Source: Bacteroidota bacterium (GTDB lineage: Bacteria; Bacteroidota; Rhodothermia; Rhodothermales; JAHQVL01). Taken from it: a DNA stretch of 41,353 nucleotides. The DNA is taken from contig JBCCIM010000031.1 of assembly GCA_039111535.1 (NCBI GenBank), forward strand, positions 1 to 41,353, in the 5' to 3' direction. The translations under genes and the position numbers were made by a program. Under the pieces are notes generated by a model. That model was given only the letters and a program-made list of their open reading frames with translations, made no database searches and was not told the origin of the DNA. Of the stretch, positions 18,202-26,212 are shown in pieces; positions within the stretch are counted from its first letter, which is position 1, and every line of letters begins with the position of its first letter.

Positions 18202-20688
18202 TTACTTCAGCAGCGTGAGCATGCGGACCGCTCGAAATGCATCTGCCTGCACGTGGAGCAGGTACGTTCCGCTAGACAAGCCGGCAGCGTCAAAAGTGAA
18301 CGTATGCCGGACGCCTGCTGAAAGCGGCGCGTCGTGTAACAGGGCAACTTCGCGACCAAGCAAATCAAACACGGCGATGCGAACGGGCGCTACATCGGCA
18401 ACTTCCAGCGAGAACGAAGTGGTGGGATTAAACGGATTCGGATAGGCGGGTGATAGCGCGTACGTTTGCGGCTGCGCCGCCTCGTCATCTTGCACAAACG
18501 TTGCCGCTGCAGCCCAACTCGAGACCGGCGCGGTGGCTTTGCTAAACTCGCTTGTATTGCCCAATGAATCCGTCGCCGTAGCAACAAATACATCGTCGAG
18601 TTTCAACGCCAACCCGGTGGTGTCTACGGCAAAGACAGCCGCTTCTCCGGGCACCTCATAGCTATGGCTACCGACATACTTCTTGCCCTGCGTATCTGCT
18701 GAACCATCGCCAAGGTACAAGTCGATGGTCAAGGGAAACACAGCCGCTGTGCTGGCTACATCCAACGTGTAGACAATTTCAAGCTGCTTTTGCGCCGCGT
18801 TGTAATTCAGCGATTGCCACTCGGGGTGATTGAGCAAGGTGTTGGGTCCATCGTCAGTATCTTCATTGTCATTGATCAAAAAACCCTCATTGAACAAGTC
18901 GATGCCCAACCCGAGGTTGTTGCCAATTACATTGCCCCGAATCGTGTTAGCGTGGCTGCGAAATTCAGAGGGTAAAGCAACACCACCGCCGCGGTTGTAC
19001 AGTATATGGTTGCCCCTTGCTTCAGCTTCAATAATAGGATCGTGGGGTGCATAGCCAATTATGGTATTGGATGACGCCAAACCCAGGGTGATGCCATATC
19101 CCGCATTACCCAGGTCCTCCCCCGCAGCATTGGTGCCGATATAGTTGCCTTCAATTATCATCCCTTCACATTCAGTCGATTCAATCCCGGCAGTTCCGTT
19201 AAACCCAATAACGTTGCCCTGACCAAATCCGCGACCACCAATTTGCTCCTCTTCACAATCCGACATATGCAATCCCACTTCAAGATTTCCCATGGGCAAC
19301 CCGTCCGCATTGGTCCCGATGAAATTGCTGCGTATCAGGTTGCGTTCACTGCTCCATACAGCAATTCCGGTCTTGTTAAAGCCAACAACATTACCTGACC
19401 CGGGCAAGCCAACAAGGTTGTTTTCGCCATCCGTTACCCAAATCCCAAAGCCGGTGTTGCCCGCGTTGGTCCAGATACGTGTCGTTCCAACAAAATTGTT
19501 TTCGATGATGTTGTTGTTCGGTACGGTCTCGCTTCCAAAAACCAACTCAATACCGTTCTCATTAAACCCAATGACATTGCCATCTTCAGGTAAATTCCCG
19601 CCTACCTGGTTACCGGAACTGCTTAACCGTATGCCCTCATTTCCGTTGCCAATATTTTCACCGCCGAAGCCAACGCCGACGTAGTTGGATTTAATGGTCG
19701 AAAATGGGCCTCCTACATCAATGCCAGCACCCTGACTAAACCCTATTACATTATGGGTGATCGTAGTTTCCTCGGCGAAATGAACAGAGATACCAGCAGG
19801 TGAGCCAATGCTGGTTGCACCGTTCCCCATGGGATCCCCCTGTGCGTTGGTGCCAATGTAATTGTGTTGAATTACCGTTGACCGGATCGCAACACCGCCA
19901 CTCCACAGCTGAATACCGTCCCCCACATTAAATCCAATAAAGTTGCCGGCATCAGGCTCTCCTATAACGTTCGAAAAACCGCGCGACACCGTAATGCCCT
20001 GCCGCTGATTGCCAAGTGGCCGGTATTCAACATCGGTACCGATGAAGTTGCCGGCGACAACATTGCGCGATGATGCAATGAAAACACCTGCGTCTCCGTT
20101 AAAGCCGATAACGTTGCCCGCATCTCGACCGCCTACAATATTCTCACCCCCATCCTCCGACAGATACAGTCCGGCGCCCCCATTTCCCAAATCATCACCC
20201 GCCGCATTTGTCCCCAGATAATTAACAAGAATGGTATTTTCCTCGCTTTCGACATAAATGCCGACTTCCGGGAAATTACCGATGGTCATGCCCTTGATGG
20301 TGCTACCATCCGAGCCCGCTGCCAGGGTAATGCCATTACCGGCGATGGACGCTCCATCCAAAAAAACAGATCCGGGCGCCGTGGTCCCATCAATCACGAG
20401 GGCATCCGTGATTGCCGGCAAAACGTTTACCGACATGGCAATTACAAAGGAAGAATCCAGCGTGGATGAAAAATGAATTTCATCGGGTCCATCCGGGCTA
20501 TTGGCAAGCGCATTGGCTTCCTGAATCGCAGCACGTAACGTACAGGGACCGAATAAACTGCGACAATCGCCGTCTCCCGGCAGTAAATCTGCATATCCTC
20601 TAGGACTACTGACGACAAAAACGTGCTGTGCGTATGCAGGTGATAAGACGAATAAACAGAGCAAAAGCGTTGCAAAAAGTGTTTTCAT
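18202..20688 (-). CDS. Secreted right-handed beta-helix protein with CSLREA-type N-terminus and T9SS tail (third copy)
   Basis: This 828-residue protein is the longest of the three beta-helix paralogues. Its signal peptide is MKTLFATLLLCLFVLSPAYA, and the mature chain starts QHVFVVSS. The CSLREA-type segment reads GPCTLRAAIQEANALAN. The beta-helix (about 100-560) carries the regular NYLGTNAAGDDLGN and GNVIGFN elements with a super-repeat of about 58 residues. A DSLGNTSEFSKA segment precedes the T9SS tail with YPNPFNPTTSFSL (about 740-828). It is divergent from the second ECF sigma gene at 20907, mirroring the arrangement at 12057/12336. The most likely role is a T9SS-exported surface protein; the ligand is unknown. 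Confidence 0.9.
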   Translation of the reverse strand: MKTLFATLLLCLFVLSPAYAQHVFVVSSPRGYADLLPGDGDCRSLFGPCTLRAAIQEANALANSPDGPDEIHFSSTLDSSFVIAMSVNVLPAITDALVIDGTTAPGSVFLDGASIAGNGITLAAGSDGSTIKGMTIGNFPEVGIYVESEENTILVNYLGTNAAGDDLGNGGAGLYLSEDGGENIVGGRDAGNVIGFNGDAGVFIASSRNVVAGNFIGTDVEYRPLGNQRQGITVSRGFSNVIGEPDAGNFIGFNVGDGIQLWSGGVAIRSTVIQHNYIGTNAQGDPMGNGATSIGSPAGISVHFAEETTITHNVIGFSQGAGIDVGGPFSTIKSNYVGVGFGGENIGNGNEGIRLSSSGNQVGGNLPEDGNVIGFNENGIELVFGSETVPNNNIIENNFVGTTRIWTNAGNTGFGIWVTDGENNLVGLPGSGNVVGFNKTGIAVWSSERNLIRSNFIGTNADGLPMGNLEVGLHMSDCEEEQIGGRGFGQGNVIGFNGTAGIESTECEGMIIEGNYIGTNAAGEDLGNAGYGITLGLASSNTIIGYAPHDPIIEAEARGNHILYNRGGGVALPSEFRSHANTIRGNVIGNNLGLGIDLFNEGFLINDNEDTDDGPNTLLNHPEWQSLNYNAAQKQLEIVYTLDVASTAAVFPLTIDLYLGDGSADTQGKKYVGSHSYEVPGEAAVFAVDTTGLALKLDDVFVATATDSLGNTSEFSKATAPVSSWAAAATFVQDDEAAQPQTYALSPAYPNPFNPTTSFSLEVADVAPVRIAVFDLLGREVALLHDAPLSAGVRHTFTFDAAGLSSGTYLLHVQADAFRAVRMLTLLK

Positions 20689-20906
20689 GACGTGTTCTCG
20701 CTTGAAGTGGGTGTTTCCGGCGGCACGAAGTGGGTCTCCTCCTTAAGCTCTAGCGACAGAAAAGACGGAACATGGCCAAACTATTTTGCACGCACCCAAT
20801 TTTTATGCTTTTTGCCGACCTGCGAGGATGGGTTAGGTAGCGATTACAAGTTAGAAAAGTCTTATTTTGTATGATTGTGGCCCCATCCACAGCTTGGCGC
20901 ACGGAT

Positions 20907-21482
20907 ATGCAAGAACCAGGAACGATCACACGCTGGCTACGCCAGCTCCAGGAAGGCGACACATCTGCCTTCGATGCGCTTATTCCACTGATGTATGAAG
21001 AACTCCATCTTATTGCACAGCAGCGACTCAAACGGGAACGTGCAAACCATACGCTGGGCGCAACGGCACTTGTGAACGAAGTCTACCTGAAGTTTGTCAA
21101 TCAGCAACAAATTACGCCGGCCGACCGCGGTGAATTCATGGCAGTTGCGAGCCAGTCTATGCGCAACATTCTCGTAGACTACGCAAGAACCAAAAAACGA
21201 CAGAAACGCGGCGGTGAACAGATGAAGGTATCGCTGGAAACCGTAGAGGCATTTCTTTCGGACAGAGAAGCTGACGAGGTACTCGTGCTCGACGGCGCAC
21301 TCGCCCGCCTCGCTGCCATCGACGAGCGCGCCGGCCAGGTTGTGCAGTACCGCTTCTTCGGCGGCCTCACGCTCGACGAAACGGCAGAAATTATGGGCAT
21401 CTCCAAACGCTCTGTCCAACGCTGCTGGAATACGGCAAAAGCCTGGTTAAGGAAAGAGGTTGTAGGGAAGGTTGAAGGTTGA
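20907..21482 (+). CDS. ECF-type RNA polymerase sigma factor, ECF43-like (second copy)
   Basis: A 191-residue paralogue of the sigma at 12336, matching along the whole length: MQEPGTITRWLRQL, then HTLGATALVNEVYLKF in region 2, and LTLDETAEIMGISKRSVQRC in region 4. It also lacks the acidic region 2.2 motif and has T53. An in-frame ATG at 20871 would add 12 residues (MIVAPSTAWRTD), but the first sigma has no such extension, so 20907 is preferred. The last residues (GKVEG, stop) are encoded inside a dispersed GGTTGAAGG repeat, so the native C-terminus was probably replaced by the repeat. It is followed 209 bases later by the kinase at 21692, and is divergent from the beta-helix gene at 20688. Confidence 0.9.
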   Translation: MQEPGTITRWLRQLQEGDTSAFDALIPLMYEELHLIAQQRLKRERANHTLGATALVNEVYLKFVNQQQITPADRGEFMAVASQSMRNILVDYARTKKRQKRGGEQMKVSLETVEAFLSDREADEVLVLDGALARLAAIDERAGQVVQYRFFGGLTLDETAEIMGISKRSVQRCWNTAKAWLRKEVVGKVEG

Positions 21483-21540
21483 AGGTTGAAGGAAAGCTAA
21501 ACTTCGACATTCGACATTCCTTGCCCGATATTCGATATTC
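21468..21540. repeat. Dispersed intergenic repeat, copy B, overlapping the sigma 3' end
   Basis: Three GGTTGAA units, then TTCGACATTCGACATTCC and two CGATATTC motifs. It matches copy A at 12165-12229 closely. It overlaps the last five codons and stop of the second sigma gene. Confidence 0.85.
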
Positions 21541-21560
21541 AAAGAATGTGCAGGCCTGGC

Positions 21561-21582
21561 AGAGATCCTTCGCACGGCTCTG
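21561..21582. repeat. Degenerate small palindromic repeat (GATCC-type)
   Basis: AGAGATCCTTCGCACGGCTC resembles the GATCCCTCGGCTACG elements at 24604 and 24847, and the widespread bacterial family of intergenic palindromes that pair a GATCC end with a GGATGAC end. Here only part of the element remains. Confidence 0.45.
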
Positions 21583-21691
21583 TTAGACTTATCAAGAGCA
21601 GCATAACAGACTGGAGCAAATCAACATTCAGCAATCCCCTCTGTCCACATCCGTCATCAAATATCGCTAAACTAATAAAGCCCTCTGCAGG

Positions 21692-24472
21692 ATGGACACG
21701 CAACGCTGGAAAAAACTGGAAGCACTCTTTAATGCGGCACTTGAGCTGACGCATGTGGACAGGGCTGCATTTCTGACGGATGCCTGTGCAGATGACGAGG
21801 CGTTGCATAAAGAACTTGTCGCCATGTTAAAAGCCAACGAAGGCAGCATGGCCATGGCCCTCGAAGAACGGCTGCTAACAGAAGACGATAGCCCCGAAGC
21901 AATCGACCTTGTCGGCACACATATTGGGCATTACCGCCTGGAGAAACTCATCGGTGAGGGAGGCATGGGCGAGGTCTACCTCGCGCAACGAGATGATGCG
22001 CAGTATAAACAGCACGTGGCCCTCAAGCTTGTCAGGCCTGGCTATCGAAACAACCAGATTATGGCGCGCTTCCGCATGGAGCGGCAGGTACTGGCACGGC
22101 TCACCCATCCAAACATCACGCAGTTACTCGACGGAGGCATCGACAACAACGGCCGACCCTATCTCGTGATGCAATACGTGGAAGGCATCCCGATTACCCA
22201 GTATTGCGATGATCACGCGTTGTCCATCAATGAACGCCTTGCATTATTCACCACCGTCTGCAATGCTGTGCAGCACGCCCATCGCAACCTCATTGTACAC
22301 CGCGACCTCAAGCCATCCAATATTCTTGTCACAGGAGAAGGCGTCGTAAAACTGCTCGATTTTGGCATAGCCAAACTCCTCGATCCCGACTGGGAAATGT
22401 CTCTTGCCATCACGCAATCACAAATGCGGTTGATGACACCCGAATATGCAGCCCCAGAACAGGTAAAAGGCGAAGCCATCACAACGGCGACCGATGTGTA
22501 CGCGCTGGGGATTTTGTTATACGAAATTCTTGCCGGCCGACGCCCCTACCACCTCAAAAATCGCCGGCAATCAGAAATCGAACGGATCATCTGCGAAGTA
22601 GCACCCACACGACCAAGCACAGCACTTACCGTAGCCACAAAACAAGAAGACACTGCAGCAACGTATTCTCCTAAAGCGGTTAGCAAAGCACGCGGCATAG
22701 GGTTGAACAGGCTCAAAAAAATGCTCCGGGGTGATCTCGACAATATCGTACTCATGGCCATGCGCAAAGAGCCTGCGCGGCGATACAGTTCTGCAGAGCA
22801 ATTAACAGAAGACATCTCCCGGTTTTTGAAGGGACTGCCTGTTCGCGCGCAGAAAGACAAGACGCTGTACCGCATGCAAAAATTTGTGCGCCGGCACCGG
22901 GCTGCGGTACTCTTCACTACCTTCGCCATTACAACCCTGATAGCATTCAGTATTTTTGCAACCTACCAGGGTTCGCTGCTCCGCGTGGAACGCGACACAG
23001 CACAGGTTGAAAAGACCCGTGCTGAGAAAATGGTAGGCCTGCTTGTCAGCCTCTTTGAGACCGCTAATCCTAATGTTACCCCCGGTGGCGATACGCTCCG
23101 CGTGGGCACCTTTGTAGAGAAGGGGGCCAGGAAGGTCTTGCAAGAGGTAGAAGACGACCCTCAACTTAAAGCACAAATGACTTTCACGCTGGGCCAAATG
23201 TATGCGGCACAGGGACAATACCGCGAAGCACAGGGACTGCTGGAAGACGCCTATGAAATGCAACGCAAACTACGCGGCCCAGCAGACTCGGTGACAACGG
23301 GTTATCTGATGGCGTTGGCCACACAAACCTGGCGTTTGGGGCAGCGAGAAAAGGGCAAAGTCATGTTCGAAAAACTGCTCATCCACAACAAAGCAGTATT
23401 TGGAGAAACACATCCTCGCGTTGCCAAAAGCATGCAACTTCTTGCCTTGGCCACCAGCGACGTATTGGAAAAACAGGCGCTACTGGAATCTTCGCTACAG
23501 ATTAGGCAAGAAATTTTGCCGGCGAATGACATTGAAATTGCGGACGGCCTGAATGCCCTGGCTACGTTCCATTTATTGACCTCCAATTATAGCCTTGCAG
23601 AGGAGAATTATCGCGCCTCGCTGGATATCCTTGAGCAAATCCTCGACAAAAACCACCCCAACATCCTGGCCGTCATGGGCAATCTGGCTTCAAGCCTGAA
23701 TCAAATGGGTGATACCCCGCAAGCAATAACCATTCAAAAAGATGTGATCAGCAGGCTGCGGACGGTAAAACGCGACTCATCCGTACAAACAGCCAACGCC
23801 TGGAATAACCTGGCCGTGTATTACATTCACGAAGGCAAATTTGCAGATGCAAGGGACGCGCTACAATATGCCAACGGCTTGCAGACAGTTTTGCTGGGCC
23901 CCAAACATCATCGCGTATTATCTACAGCGCGCAACCTCGGCGTTGTATTATCCAAAATGGGCAATCACGAAGCTGCCAAAGCAATATTTCAAAATATCAA
24001 CCGGCAAATAACAACCAGGAATGATCAGTTAAACATCGAGACAGGCTATTACTTTGGACAGTACGCTAACATTCTGCGAGAAGCTGATGCATCACGGAGA
24101 GAAATCGAAGACTACCTGCAAAGGGCCCTCGCGGCTGCCGAACAAACACGCAATAACGATCCCGAAGCCAAGCATACAAAGATAGCAGATATCTACCTCT
24201 GGCAAGCGATGTATTTGCTGGAAAATCAGGCGTACGCAGCGGCTGCACCTTACACGGAAGACGCGCTTGCCATGCGCCTGGCGCTTCTACCAAAATCCCA
24301 TCCCCATATTGCCATCGCGCAGAGCCTGGATGGTATAACGCGATACCATCTCGATCAGAAAAAAGAAGCTGTTGCACTGCTTGAGGCCGGCAACAATGCG
24401 TTCCAGGCCCACTCACTTGTTGAACAACAATGGAAAGACGAGGCAAGCGCTATTTTAGCTGACAACTTGTGA
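21692..24472 (+). CDS. Membrane Ser/Thr protein kinase with C-terminal TPR region (cassette 2)
   Basis: This 926-residue paralogue of the kinase at 13132 has the same helical N-terminal segment (about 1-75). Its kinase domain (about 78-380) has GEGGMGEVYLA, VALK lysine K112, HRD aspartate D205, DFG aspartate D223 and TPEYAAPEQ, so it appears active. One membrane span lies at about 404-424. The C-terminal half is a TPR region, but the repeats are much more degenerate than in the first kinase. From residue 90 to 230 the two kinases are very similar by eye (roughly 80 %), whereas the TPR halves diverge strongly, which suggests different signals feeding a similar output. The start aligns with the first kinase (MDTQRWKKLE versus MDANRWQQLE). 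Its likely substrate is the sigma at 20907. Confidence 0.92.
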   Translation: MDTQRWKKLEALFNAALELTHVDRAAFLTDACADDEALHKELVAMLKANEGSMAMALEERLLTEDDSPEAIDLVGTHIGHYRLEKLIGEGGMGEVYLAQRDDAQYKQHVALKLVRPGYRNNQIMARFRMERQVLARLTHPNITQLLDGGIDNNGRPYLVMQYVEGIPITQYCDDHALSINERLALFTTVCNAVQHAHRNLIVHRDLKPSNILVTGEGVVKLLDFGIAKLLDPDWEMSLAITQSQMRLMTPEYAAPEQVKGEAITTATDVYALGILLYEILAGRRPYHLKNRRQSEIERIICEVAPTRPSTALTVATKQEDTAATYSPKAVSKARGIGLNRLKKMLRGDLDNIVLMAMRKEPARRYSSAEQLTEDISRFLKGLPVRAQKDKTLYRMQKFVRRHRAAVLFTTFAITTLIAFSIFATYQGSLLRVERDTAQVEKTRAEKMVGLLVSLFETANPNVTPGGDTLRVGTFVEKGARKVLQEVEDDPQLKAQMTFTLGQMYAAQGQYREAQGLLEDAYEMQRKLRGPADSVTTGYLMALATQTWRLGQREKGKVMFEKLLIHNKAVFGETHPRVAKSMQLLALATSDVLEKQALLESSLQIRQEILPANDIEIADGLNALATFHLLTSNYSLAEENYRASLDILEQILDKNHPNILAVMGNLASSLNQMGDTPQAITIQKDVISRLRTVKRDSSVQTANAWNNLAVYYIHEGKFADARDALQYANGLQTVLLGPKHHRVLSTARNLGVVLSKMGNHEAAKAIFQNINRQITTRNDQLNIETGYYFGQYANILREADASRREIEDYLQRALAAAEQTRNNDPEAKHTKIADIYLWQAMYLLENQAYAAAAPYTEDALAMRLALLPKSHPHIAIAQSLDGITRYHLDQKKEAVALLEAGNNAFQAHSLVEQQWKDEASAILADNL

Positions 24473-24603
24473 TGGGGAGTGTGTTCTCGTGCTTCCGAGG
24501 ATTATTGCACAGTCTTCCTCAACGTCATGCAGGATTTAATCCGGTACCCAGGGTGCGTTGGCACTGCCAGGAAACAAGTAATCCAATGTGATATGCTCGC
24601 CTA

Positions 24604-24688
24604 GATCCCTCGGCCACGCTCGGGATGACATGGATACAGTATTACTCCATTCCTCATACATTCGGCACTCGAAATTCGACATTCGGCA
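24604..24688. repeat. Composite intergenic repeat, unit 1
   Basis: A GATCCCTCGGCCACGCTCGG palindrome followed by ATGACATGGA, then CCATTCCTCATACATTCGGC and ACTCGAAATTCGACATTCGG. The same order of parts recurs at 24847-24929, so the composite was duplicated as a block. Confidence 0.75.
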
Positions 24689-24714
24689 CGCAAAGACCGC
24701 TCACTTACCCGTCA

Positions 24715-24733
24715 TGCCCAACTTGATTGGGCA
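24715..24733. repeat. Small palindrome TGCCCAA-5-TTGGGCA
   Basis: A perfect 7-base stem with a 5-base loop, preceded by GTCA, as in the family of CGTCATGCCCAACTTGATT-type intergenic palindromes. Confidence 0.6.
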
Positions 24734-24792
24734 TCCACCCGGCTAGCAGATGCTATCACAAACAAATCCAACACCTCTAGCCATGCCTGTGG

Positions 24793-24813
24793 ATCCCCAG
24801 TCAAGCTGGGGAT
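24793..24813. repeat. Small palindrome ATCCCCAG-5-CTGGGGAT
   Basis: A perfect 8-base stem with a 5-base loop followed by GACG. It is the same type as 24715-24733 but in opposite orientation. Confidence 0.6.
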
Positions 24814-24846
24814 GACGTGAATGATGGGTTGTGCCATCCCGACAGA

Positions 24847-24929
24847 GATCCCTCGGCTACGATCGAGGTGACATGGACGAAGGATAACGCCATTCCTCAT
24901 ACATTCGGCACTCGAAATTCGGTATTCGA
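24847..24929. repeat. Composite intergenic repeat, unit 2
   Basis: GATCCCTCGGCTACGATCGA with GTGACATGGA, then CCATTCCTCATACATTCGGC and ACTCGAAATTCGGTATTCG. It matches unit 1 in order and sequence. Confidence 0.75.
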
Positions 24930-25009
24930 AAATCCTCCCTGGCAACTTTTGAGGGATTACTGTATGCTGTAGCATGTACAACACAAATGGGCTTTGACGC
25001 ATACTTGCC

Positions 25010-25324
25010 ATGTTGCAACTGCTGTCTATCTTTTTCTTTATTCCCCTCGGGCTCAACGGCTATGCAACCGATCTTCTGATCGGTCATAGTGCGTATACGC
25101 AGCTTGTTGTACAAACTACGCTCGTAGAAAACGCATCCTTGGAGCAAAAGTCGGCCCTTGCGCTGCTTAGCGAAGATACAGGACTGCCAACGTATTTCAC
25201 GGTCGAGCTACCGCATCCAGCAACACTTGCGTCCGCGCCTCCGTGCGCAACAACCTCACTGTTGCCCGTTTTTTCACCAGGGTTCACATTTCATCTACAA
25301 AGCCGACCTCCACCCACCCTTTGA
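25010..25324 (+). CDS. Possible small exported protein of unknown function
   Basis: A 104-residue ORF that I do not recognise. It begins with a hydrophobic stretch, MLQLLSIFFFIPLGLNGYA, that could be a signal peptide. The rest contains no domain I know; the end is proline-rich (SRPPPTL). It starts right at the end of the repeat-rich gap, with no clear ribosome-binding site, and lies 131 bases upstream of the membrane protein gene at 25456 on the same strand. It may be a chance ORF. Confidence 0.35.
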   Translation: MLQLLSIFFFIPLGLNGYATDLLIGHSAYTQLVVQTTLVENASLEQKSALALLSEDTGLPTYFTVELPHPATLASAPPCATTSLLPVFSPGFTFHLQSRPPPTL

Positions 25325-25378
25325 GCCGGCGCCTCTCTTTTTCTTTGACACTAACATCATCCTTGGTTAGCCCTAGAG

Positions 25379-25400
25379 CATTATGCGCTGAAGCATAATG
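25379..25400. other. Short perfect hairpin upstream of the membrane protein gene
   Basis: CATTATGC and GCATAATG pair perfectly around the 6-base loop GCTGAA, 55 bases before the start at 25456. It could be an operator or a leader hairpin. Confidence 0.35.
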
Positions 25401-25455
25401 TATAGCCGGTACCCTTCTCAGTCGCTCATTTTCCCCATTTTTCCCAATATTCGAG

Positions 25456-26145
25456 ATGAACAATACATCCAGTTTCCTGGGCTTTGGGTCCGCAGTTCTG
25501 GGCAGCATTTTGCTACTTGCCTTTACCTTCTGCTTTATTGCCCTAATAGCCAATAATCCGCAGATGCCGGCAGCATGGACCACTTTACCCGACTACCTTG
25601 CGTACACCCAACAAACCGATCAGGCCCTCAAGTACATCGCACAATGTTGCATGCTACTTTTCTGCCCACTGTTTGTCATCATGGCGTTCAGTCTACATGA
25701 AATAACACCACCGGCTAAACAATACTGGGCGCGCCTTGGTAGCGCGTTTGCTATTGGTTTTTGTGTACTTACCACAACCATGTACTTTGTGCAACTAACA
25801 ACCGTACGACTTGGTGCAAAAGGGATTTACACATCGGGGATCGAACAATTTATTCAGTTTTATCCGTATGCCGGCATCTTATCGATAGGCATGCTTGGCA
25901 TGACGCTTTTTCTGGGCCTGGCATCGCTATGCATGGCGCCGCTTTTCCGGGGAAACCGGCTGCAGGTGTGTATTCGCATCTTCCTGCTGATCAACGGTTT
26001 CAGTTGCCTGTCTGGAGGTTTAGCGTATGCATTCGATAATGTGTGGGTGATCAACTTGACCATGAATCTAGGCATGGGTGGTAGCCTGTTGATCCTGACC
26101 AGCCTGCTTGCGGTTTACTTCTCCAGACAACTGCGACATCTGTAA
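25456..26145 (+). CDS. Multi-pass membrane protein of unknown function
   Basis: A 229-residue hydrophobic protein with about six predicted membrane segments (near residues 10-33, 62-82, 95-116, 135-155, 172-192 and 200-222) and a short basic C-terminus (SRQLRHL). I do not recognise the family; the topology recalls DUF4386-like membrane proteins, but no diagnostic motif was identified. It ends 68 bases before the convergent giant gene, with a strong bidirectional terminator between them. The start ATG follows an AT-rich stretch (TTTTCCCAATATTCGAG) with a weak GAG signal. Confidence 0.75.
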   Translation: MNNTSSFLGFGSAVLGSILLLAFTFCFIALIANNPQMPAAWTTLPDYLAYTQQTDQALKYIAQCCMLLFCPLFVIMAFSLHEITPPAKQYWARLGSAFAIGFCVLTTTMYFVQLTTVRLGAKGIYTSGIEQFIQFYPYAGILSIGMLGMTLFLGLASLCMAPLFRGNRLQVCIRIFLLINGFSCLSGGLAYAFDNVWVINLTMNLGMGGSLLILTSLLAVYFSRQLRHL

Positions 26146-26155
26146 GCCCGACAAT

Positions 26156-26194
26156 AAAAAACCCCGTCCCGGCGTAAGCCAGGACGGGGTTTTT
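26156..26194. terminator. Strong bidirectional rho-independent terminator
   Basis: A 13-base perfect stem AAAAACCCCGTCC/GGACGGGGTTTTT encloses a 13-base loop. A and T runs at the two ends make it work in both directions, between the convergent genes ending at 26145 and 26213. Confidence 0.93.
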
Positions 26195-26212
26195 AAATCG
26201 GTTATGGTCTGT

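Larger units (their letters stand above)
24473..25009. other. Non-coding region packed with small dispersed repeats
   Basis: There is no credible gene in these 537 bases. They hold several GATCC/GGATGAC-type palindromes and two copies of a composite unit ending in CATTCGGCACTCGAAATTCG (listed separately). A terminator for the kinase ending at 24472 was not obvious. Confidence 0.7.

Noticed and set aside
12127-20755. Shared octamer CTCTAGCG at 12127-12134 and 20748-20755 in the two sigma/beta-helix intergenic regions, as a possible common promoter element
   Set aside because: One shared 8-mer between two regions of this size is expected by chance, and its distances to the genes differ.
20871-20906. 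Earlier in-frame ATG for the second sigma factor
   Set aside because: The 12 extra residues have no counterpart in the paralogue at 12336, whose start aligns with 20907.
24473-25009. Possible CRISPR array in the repeat-rich gap
   Set aside because: The repeats are palindromes of different sequences with irregular spacing; there is no constant repeat-spacer pattern and no cas gene.
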